64,000 nucleotides of DNA from Tamarix chinensis (lineage: Eukaryota > Streptophyta > Magnoliopsida > Caryophyllales > Tamaricaceae). Below, piece after piece: positions 57,691 to 64,000 of this stretch. Below the pieces are notes generated by a model. That model saw only the letters and a list, made by a program, of their open reading frames with translations, did not search any database and was not told where the DNA came from. Position 1 is the stretch's first letter; every line of letters starts with the position of its first letter. Both the position numbers and the translations under genes were made by a program. The stretch is from positions 30,756,117 to 30,820,116 of the forward strand of contig CM060174.1 in the NCBI GenBank assembly GCA_030549775.1, in the 5' to 3' direction.

Positions 57691-58430
57691 TGTATCTATA
57701 AGCTGGTTTGTTCGATAATGGAACTCCTAATATAAGATCAATAACATGCTCAATAGCTCTCAAAGGAGGTAGCCCGCTAGGCAACTCTTCTTGAAACACA
57801 TCAACATACTCTTTTAATACTTGTTGCAATATCGGATCCATATTAGCATTCTCCTCTGGTTGGACCTCTTTTATAACTAACACATAGCAAATCTTCTCTT
57901 TTCTAATGGCTTCATTCATCTCACACTCCTTAAATATCAATAACTCCATATTACTCTTTCTTTTTCCTCTCCTACACTCTACTTCTACCTTCTTTTCATT
58001 CCTCAAAATTGAATCCTCCCCATCTAGATTAGGTTTGAACCTAAAATTCTTTTGGCCCTTGCATATCACATACTCATTAGGGATCCCGTGATGCACAACC
58101 TTCTTATCAAATTGCCACAACCACCCCAACCAAATGTGGCAGGCATCCATTGGCAAAATATCACATAAAGCATCATCAAAATAATTTCCAATCTTAAAAG
58201 TGATAAGAGTTTGTTTGGTTACCCTTACGTCTTTATCTTTATTAAGCCATTGGAGTGAATATGGTCTTGGATGACCCTTAGTCTTCAAACTGAGCTTGTT
58301 CACCATCTTTTCACTAGAAACATTAATGCATAAGTCACTATTAATGGTGAATTCTCACACTTTATCACCAATTCTATATTTGGCCTTGAAAATCTTCTCC
58401 TGCTAAGTAAGTAATGGTTATTTTTATGCT
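57690..58430 (-). pseudogene. Protease region of the minus-strand chromovirus
   Basis: The frame 58306-57653 contains PRPYSLQWLNK, DILPMDACHIWLGWLWQFD (the LLGRPWQFD landmark, with changes) and the linker SGLPPLRAIEHVIDLI before RT. The active-site DSGS expected near 58330-58370 cannot be read and has decayed. The same layout is seen intact in the plus-strand chromovirus at 5900-6700. Confidence 0.75.
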
Positions 58431-59551
58431 TGAAGCTCCCTTTGCAACACGTATCAATCCACTTGCCCTTCTTCTAAAGCATCCTTTGGGATATCACTTT
58501 CCTCATCTAGGTTTTCTTAAGTTCTTCATTCTCTTCACAAGCCTCTCTATTTGCCCTTTGGCTGAGACAATCCCGAGAAAAGTGTCCATATCCTCAACAC
58601 TTGAAGCATTATTTATTCACCTTATCATCCACTTGATCTTTTCCCTTTTCTTCATGAGTAAGCTTCCTAGCATGGTCTTGGTTTGTGGCTATAGAAATTT
58701 GTGGCTTCAACACACCCTTGAAAGTCAAATTATATGGAGCATTGGTTAAATTACTTTGTGGCTTTGTCCTCTTCAACTGTTTCTTGAACTTAATAGCTAA
58801 ATTGGCTACGTCTTCAAATAATTCATATGGGTACACCTCTACCTTCTCCCAAAGATTCATATTTAAACCCTTGATGAATTGTTCACACCTTTGTTCTTCT
58901 CGTTCTTAGACATCACATATTAGAGCTAGCCTTTCGTTCTCTCAAATGTATTCTTCAACTCCAATTAAACTTGCCTCAACATAGTCATTTTTATAAAATG
59001 TTCTTGCTCTTATTCCCGAGGCATAAACATCTTTTTCAAATGTTTCTTTAATTTTTCCCATGACCTAATCTTTGATTTTCCTTCTCTCTCCTATCTCATT
59101 TTTAAATTATCTTACAACACTATAGTAAATTTTTAAACTTGAATATCGCTCTCTGATACTGTTTCTCATCATCATTTTCCTTATATTCAAAAATCAACTA
59201 AACTATTTACAACCATTCAAGAAATGATTATGGGTTGAGATTACCTCCAAAGTCAGGAAGATCAAAGCGTATTTTCTTTTCTACATCATCATAAGTTCTC
59301 CTCGAAGTGTCACATGCCCTTATGTAACTTCCCATGCTTTCTTTTTCATTTTCTTCCACCTAGTTTTGTGCTCTTCTCATGTACCCTTCCTCTACTTGTT
59401 CGCTTTTGTTTTTTGGTTGCATATGGGACTCGTGGACATGGGAAGCTTCTATTCTTCCCACTTGAAATTTTACCTCCTTGATTTTGTCCATGAAGGTCTT
59501 AAGAAAATATCTCAAGTCTTCTCCTTGGTTATCCTTTCTTTTTATTAACAA
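58430..59551 (-). pseudogene. Gag of the minus-strand chromovirus
   Basis: A zinc knuckle of the form CFKC-x-GYGHFSRDC lies near 58575-58610, with a TGA stop at the x position. The frame 58860-58609 covers the preceding segment (VYPYELFEDVANLAIKFKKQL, the family's capsid end). The frame 59551-59360 (FMDKIKEVKFQVGRIE) is probably the N-terminal coiled coil. The capsid part between them is broken. No primer site could be recognised upstream. Confidence 0.65.
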
Positions 59552-59599
59552 CCAAACTCAACAATCCCCAAACATGCCCTTAATCATGCAGCCCTCTTG

Positions 59600-60442
59600 T
59601 GATTCTTTTTTTTTTTGAATTCTTGGAGATTATTGAAGATAATACACTTTCTTGATGAATTTTGAAGATTCTTGAAAGAAATATTCCTTTATGTTGATGA
59701 ATTAATGATTAATGTGATTCGAATATGATGAGATAATGATGATGAGGTATCGAAGTTGGGGTCTGAACGATGGTTAGATTCGTGGTTTACGATTTGGGTT
59801 AGAATTTGGTTTGAATAAGACAAAATAAGGTGGTGTTTAGTTGGTATGGATGGTTAGGGTTTTAGCTTTTGTATACCGATTTAGGGTTTAGATTAGCTAC
59901 AAAATAGAGTAGAAATTTGATGGTTATTAGAGCAGGAAAATATGGATTAAGAATGAACTCACATAGAATTCATTCAATGTTGATCTTCAACTTTAATTCC
60001 TCATTCAATACTCATCATACATACTCTATGCTCGACATTTATGAATAATTTAACCTTTCTACTATTAGCTAAAGTATATTCCAAAAGATTCTAAGCTAAA
60101 AGATATTATTCCACTTTTATGCTAACTTTATGCTACTTTATTCTAACTTTATTCTATTTCTTTATTAATTAATTAATAAATTAGCAAAATCACTTAATAA
60201 ATTATCCAAATCACTCAATAATACTCAAAAATCCTACCAACATCCTCCTCATGCACGTGGTTACTCCCTCCTTGCATTTAATGCATGCCATGCACATGCA
60301 CATAGACATTTAATTACTTATTTGTTATGTTTTGTGTAATATAACCATCCATTGGTCTTCAAATATGTAGGAAACACTTTCCAAATGAAGAATAATTGGT
60401 TCTATATTTATGAAAGCTAATTCTTGAGTGTTTGCTCCTGCA
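59600..60442 (-). mobile_element. 5' LTR of the minus-strand chromovirus
   Basis: This copy matches 25415-26230. On the minus strand it opens TGCAGGAGCAAACACTC at 60442. The next bases (TTCGG, 60443-60447) should be its target duplication, but no partner is seen at the left end of the complex. The other LTR end, near 59600, is not resolved. Confidence 0.6.
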
Positions 60443-61400
60443 TTCGGTTTCATAGAGAGACAATTATTTATACTATTGATGATCATTAAGGTATAATTCC
60501 TTCCATATGTTTGCATTATATTATTTAAGAAGATGGGTGCAAGCTGTCTATTGAACGTCAAAGGATATTAAACCTTAGTACGAAAGAAGTTGTAAGAAAA
60601 TAGGCACTTAAGCTACATCACACGAGAGTCATATACCATATCTCAGATATTGAGTGGATGCAATCAATGCAAGTGATATCCAAAAAGGGTGGAATGATTG
60701 TCATTTAAAATTAGAAAAATGAATTGATTCCATTCAGGATATTCATGAATTGGTGAATGTTCATAGATTAGATAGTCATTGATTAGCGAATGTGCATAAA
60801 TTATAGAAAATTGAATAAGGCAATCAGAAGGATCATTTTCCTCTACCATTTATCGACCAAATGTTAGAAAGGTTATCTTGGCATTCTATTTTTATTACTT
60901 GGGTGGGTATTTATATTTTTCCACACTCCCATTCACCTTGTCGACTAAGAGAAGACTAAATTTACATGTCTATATGACACCTTTACCTACCGAAGGATGC
61001 CATTTTGCTTATGTAACACCCTTACCAATGATTCATGATGTCTATATTTTTTAACATTATTGAAGACATTATGGAATTTTTGTGGATGATTTTTTGGTTT
61101 ACAGCACTACCTTTGATCATTATTTAAACAATATTTCTAGGGTATTACAAAGGTGTAAAGAGGTGAATTTTGTTCTTAGTTAGGAGACGTGTCATTTTAT
61201 AGTGCAAGAAGGAATTTTTCTTGGTCACTTAGTCTTTATTTGGGGCATTGTAGTATAAAAAAAAGATTAATATTAATAAAAAGATGCCACCCATGAATTC
61301 TATTAGAGGCACTCAAAATTTCTTATCTCATGTGAGTTTCTATTGGACATTCATGAAATATTTTAAAAAATTACATAACCTTTAACTCAATTACTTATTT
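60443..61400 (+). pseudogene. Reverse transcriptase of the plus-strand Athila-type element
   Basis: Sequence resumes right after the chromovirus LTR with a frame resembling TIDDHxGIIPSICLH, the start of Athila RT. It passes through CINYRKLNKAIR and the catalytic GIFVDDFLVYS (Asp codons 61085-61090), then CHFIVQEGIFLGHL. The expected YMDD/FMDD box is FVDD. Stops are scattered throughout. It joins in order to the fragment at 23570-23644. Confidence 0.7.
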
Positions 61401-61479
61401 AAGACGTGCCTTCTGAATTTAACTAATCACATTTGGGTGTTTTCAATAGTTAAAAGAGGCATTGAAAAGTAACCTAGTG

Positions 61480-61885
61480 ATGCAACCTCCATATTTGTGC
61501 ATTCTATTCAAGATAGTGATCAATGCAATTGATTATGTGAATGGAGTAGTCCTTAGAAGAGAAAAGATGGAAATGTTTACATATTTTACTATGTAAGTTA
61601 AGATTTTAATGATGCTCAAGTAAACTATGCTACAATGTTACAGCTGAGAAATAACTCTTGGCTATGGTGTTTGCACTAGATAAATTTTGATTGTACTAAG
61701 TGGGATTGAAGATTATTGTTTTCACTGATAATACTAGCCTTAAGTATTTATTGATCAAGAAGGATGCAAATCCATGCCTAATTAGATGGATTATTTTACT
61801 CTTAGAGTTTCACCTTGAAATTCAGGATAAAAAGGGTACAAAAAATAGAGTAGATGATCATCTCTCCAAGTAAAAGTAATACATG
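61480..61885 (+). pseudogene. RNase H domain of the plus-strand Athila-type element
   Basis: Remnants in order are VINAIDYVNGVVL (the first acidic strand), an EITLGYGVC-like segment, the TDNTSLKYL region and a DHLS-like end near 61858, each in a different frame. The assignment rests mainly on position between RT and integrase plus these short matches. Confidence 0.5.
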
Positions 61886-62159
61886 GATAGAAGTGAAGGG
61901 TATTACACTCCCTTTGATGATTCATTCGTATGTAATAACTTTTTGGCAATCAAAAGCTTTTCTACCCCATGGTTTGGATATTTTATAAAAGATGAAGCAT
62001 GTGGGGTAATGCCTCTAGACTTGTCTTATCAACAAAAGAGGGTTATTGGGTTGAGCCTTATCTATATAAGAAATGTGTAGATAAAGTTTATGGAAGATGT
62101 ATGCCTGAAGAGGAAGATGAAAGTGATATATCTCATTGTATTTGGTTGCCTTATAAGGG

Positions 62160-62960
62160 TTATGTAAGCGCATTTGAGACAACATAAATTTCTCTAAGTT
62201 GGTTTCTATTATCCTAATTTGTTATATGTTGTGATTAGGGTCAAGACAGGTAACATATCAAGGAGAAAGGATATACCTTTGAACAACATCTTTGAGGTTG
62301 AATTATTTGATATTTGGGTACTGACTTCATGAGACTTTTCATATCATTGTATAACAACAAATATGTTCTAGTTGTAATAGATTATGTCGCCAAATGAATA
62401 GAGGAAGTTAAATTGCCCACCAAATGATGCAAATGTTATAGTTTAACTTTTCTAAAAGGTTATATTTCCAAGGTCTAGTATTCCTAGAGTAGTTGCTAGC
62501 GATGGTGGTTGTCACTTGACTAATTAACTTTTTTGGCATATTTGTAAAGAAATATGGTGTGAATCATAATATGGAAAAATTGTATCATCCCTAGACAAGT
62601 GAGAAGATATAAATTACTATTGGTGAGATAAAGGGGATACTTTAGAAAATAGTGGCTTGCCTGTGAAAAGATTGGTCGATGAAGTTGAATGATGCTTTAT
62701 GAGCCTACCGAACTGATTATAACATACCAATTGGAATGAAACCTTTTTGGCAGGTATATGAAAAACCTTTTCATTTGTTTGTTGAAGTTGTACACAAGGC
62801 ATTTTGGGTGATAAAAACAATAAATTATGACTTAAAGGATGTTGGAGAATAGAAGAAGCTCAAACTTAATGAGCTTGATGAGTTGATATTGGATACCTAT
62901 GAGAGTGCGCAGATATATTAAGAGAGAAATAAGATATGGCATGACAAACATATTACCTAA
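62160..62960 (+). pseudogene. Integrase of the plus-strand Athila-type element
   Basis: Recognisable pieces in shifting frames are NIFEVELFDIWVLTS (core start), VVASDGGCHLTN with the second catalytic Asp, and then segments matching the Athila run from the core end to the tail (YRTDYNIPIGMKPFWQVYE-like near 62705, and the ELDEL..DTYESAQIY-like region near 62865). Many stops are present. The reverse-strand frames here are shadows. Confidence 0.6.
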
Positions 62961-64000
62961 AGAGAATTTCAAGAAATATAATTGGTGCTCTTGTTAACTC
63001 TCATCTTCAACTCTTTCTATTTAGAGTGAGGCTAAGGAAACCTTAATGGTCAATTGTAATAGGTTAAAGAATTATGTATCAATTTCTCTACATTTTTTCC
63101 CTTCCTAGTCTAACATAATCTTAATCTTATAAGGGGTTAAGCTCATGACCATTAAATGAGCATTTTTTTTAAGTGTTTGATTTTTTCCTTGTTTATGTTT
63201 GTTGTTATTGTTTTCTTAGACATGTGTTACCACGATTTTGCATTGATGGTAGGAGAATCATAAGAGGAGAAAAGTCGGGAAGGTGTCTTATACTAAAGAA
63301 TATCAAAAATAAAAGAATTAGTGCGATTTTGGGTTCAACATGGCTAGGGTGTGTCAATGAACATAGATATGTTACAAAATTAAAATTAAAATAAAATAAA
63401 ATTAATGGAGTTCTTTGTGTGAAACATAGCATAGTAGTGTTAAAATATATGACTGTATCGAAAAACATAAAAAAAATATATATGTTATGGGTGTAACTCT
63501 ACTTGGAAGTGTTATGATGCATAGTTGTGTTGAGTGACACAAAAAATTTACATTCTTTAGGTGCAGCATGGCCATACCATGTTGGAAAACATGGTCATGT
63601 CTTCTTGTGGCCTTAAACATTATTTGGCACAACCTCTGCTCACCGTTTGACCATTCATCCCAAACTTTCATATCTTCACCTTCCATTATCCTAGCCACCA
63701 CCATGAATCCAAGTACCACTTCCCATCCCCATTCATGAATTTTCCCCATCACCAAAACACCATAATTTTTTCAACCTCTAGCTCCATCCCCTTCCACCTC
63801 TTCGACTTCCCTATAGAGCCATATCCTCACCTTTCTCCATTTTTTATTCTATGTCGCTAATACACCCTCCACCAGAATGTAATCAACATCAATTACCCTA
63901 CCTAGTTGCATCCGATCATTTCCCCATTAAGCCACATTCTTCTATTTAGATCTGGTGTTTGGTTCTCAATACCTATATCTCTACTAACTATATTCTTACT
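62960..64000 (+). other. Post-pol region of the plus-strand Athila-type element, non-coding as far as visible
   Basis: Bases 62980-63090 still resemble the end of Athila pol (SRLxLF..GKLxSRW, VNGQRLK types, broken). From about 63.1 kb there is no recognisable protein. Bases 63400-63600 contain GTGTTATGATGCATAGTTGTGTTG and CATGTTGGAAAACATGG-like words, similar in style to the repeated AACAC/GTGTTG words in the LTR at 14330-14520. Bases 63600-64000 are pyrimidine-rich on the plus strand, with nothing I can assign. Confidence 0.45.

Larger units (their letters stand above)
23645..60442 (-). mobile_element. CRM-like chromovirus complex, minus strand, split by solo LTRs B and E
   Basis: Minus-strand order from high to low coordinate: LTR (to 60442), gag, protease, RT up to 57192, interruption by LTR E, RT and RNase H (38012-37655), interruption by LTR B, RNase H and integrase (27846-26197), LTR (about 26230-25200), then a second partial gag-protease-RT (25195-23645). 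The sequence lost at each interruption is resumed at the other side. It is the same broad family as the plus-strand chromovirus ([21 protein letters not shown], integrase running into the LTR) but much older. The extra partial pol after the LTR suggests a tandem copy or a rearrangement. Confidence 0.75.
13900..64000 (+). mobile_element. Athila-type Ty3/gypsy retrotransposon, plus strand, heavily nested
   Basis: The element's own sequence is visible in three pieces: about 13.9-18.17 kb (LTR, primer site, gag, protease), 23570-23644 (the run before RT) and 60443 to beyond 63 kb (RT, RNase H, integrase, tail). The pieces join in order and, at solo LTR A, in frame. It is more decayed than the minus-strand Athila copy, with many stops in each domain. 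The start of the LTR and the 3' end are not resolved. Confidence 0.75.

Noticed and set aside
59150..59162. Initiator-Met primer site of the minus-strand chromovirus (CTCTGATAC on the plus strand)
   Set aside because: Only nine bases match, and the site lies downstream of the gag N-terminal frame at 59551-59360, so its position is wrong for a primer site.
63173..63755. Short frames near the right edge as host or env-like genes
   Set aside because: They are 73-117 codons, overlap on both strands, have no recognisable motif and lie in AT-rich post-pol Athila sequence.
1..64000. Host genes, tRNA or rRNA genes
   Set aside because: I scanned the whole window and every frame with recognisable homology belongs to a retrotransposon. 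No tRNA- or rRNA-like segment was noticed. Small RNA genes cannot be excluded by eye.

Overview
The window is repeat-derived plant nuclear DNA. I see no host protein-coding gene, tRNA or rRNA. Everything recognisable comes from retrotransposons: Athila-type Ty3/gypsy elements, CRM-like chromovirus Ty3/gypsy elements, one L1-type LINE, and six solo copies of a very long LTR of about 4.6-5.4 kb. The lineages and the initiator tRNA-Met primer site point to a seed plant, most likely an angiosperm, and the density of nesting points to pericentromeric or other heterochromatin. The species cannot be named from the sequence.

Left block (1 to about 13.7 kb): a degenerate Athila-type element on the minus strand. 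Its integrase is cut by the window edge and its primer site lies near 12.15 kb. A chromovirus on the plus strand (3106-10039) is inserted in its protease region. That insert is complete, with two LTRs of 876 and 886 bp, a perfect 5-bp target duplication TAAAG, PBS, PPT and one gag-pol frame broken only by four TAA stops.

Right block (about 13.9 kb to the end): a second, more decayed Athila-type element on the plus strand, head to head with the first. It is opened twice, by solo LTR A (18171-23569) and by a minus-strand chromovirus complex (23645-60442). The chromovirus is itself opened by solo LTR B (27847-37654, which contains solo LTR C at 31409-35985) and by solo LTR E (38013-57191, which contains solo LTR D at 39227-44518, a LINE at about 44.83-49.60 kb and the inverted solo LTR F at 50367-55452). 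Target duplications recognised by eye, and host reading frames that resume after an insert, support this order.

The giant LTR family is the most interesting part. No internal region of that family occurs in the window, yet six LTRs do, three of them inside other members. All six share, at matching positions, a GTAAG splice-donor-like site, a YAG acceptor-like site 350-480 bp before the LTR end, and a 45-46 nt stem-loop about 85-100 bp before the end whose arms show compensatory changes. Five carry tandem arrays of a short motif with CCAC/GTGG ends; the sixth (E) has an unrelated array of short hairpins in the same place. LTR F also holds eight 29-bp units that alternate between two hairpins with different but self-complementary arms. 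The proposal that these LTRs carry an internal intron and structured RNA elements is inference from the sequence alone.

Coordinates given as round numbers are approximate, because the old elements are too decayed to place their ends exactly.
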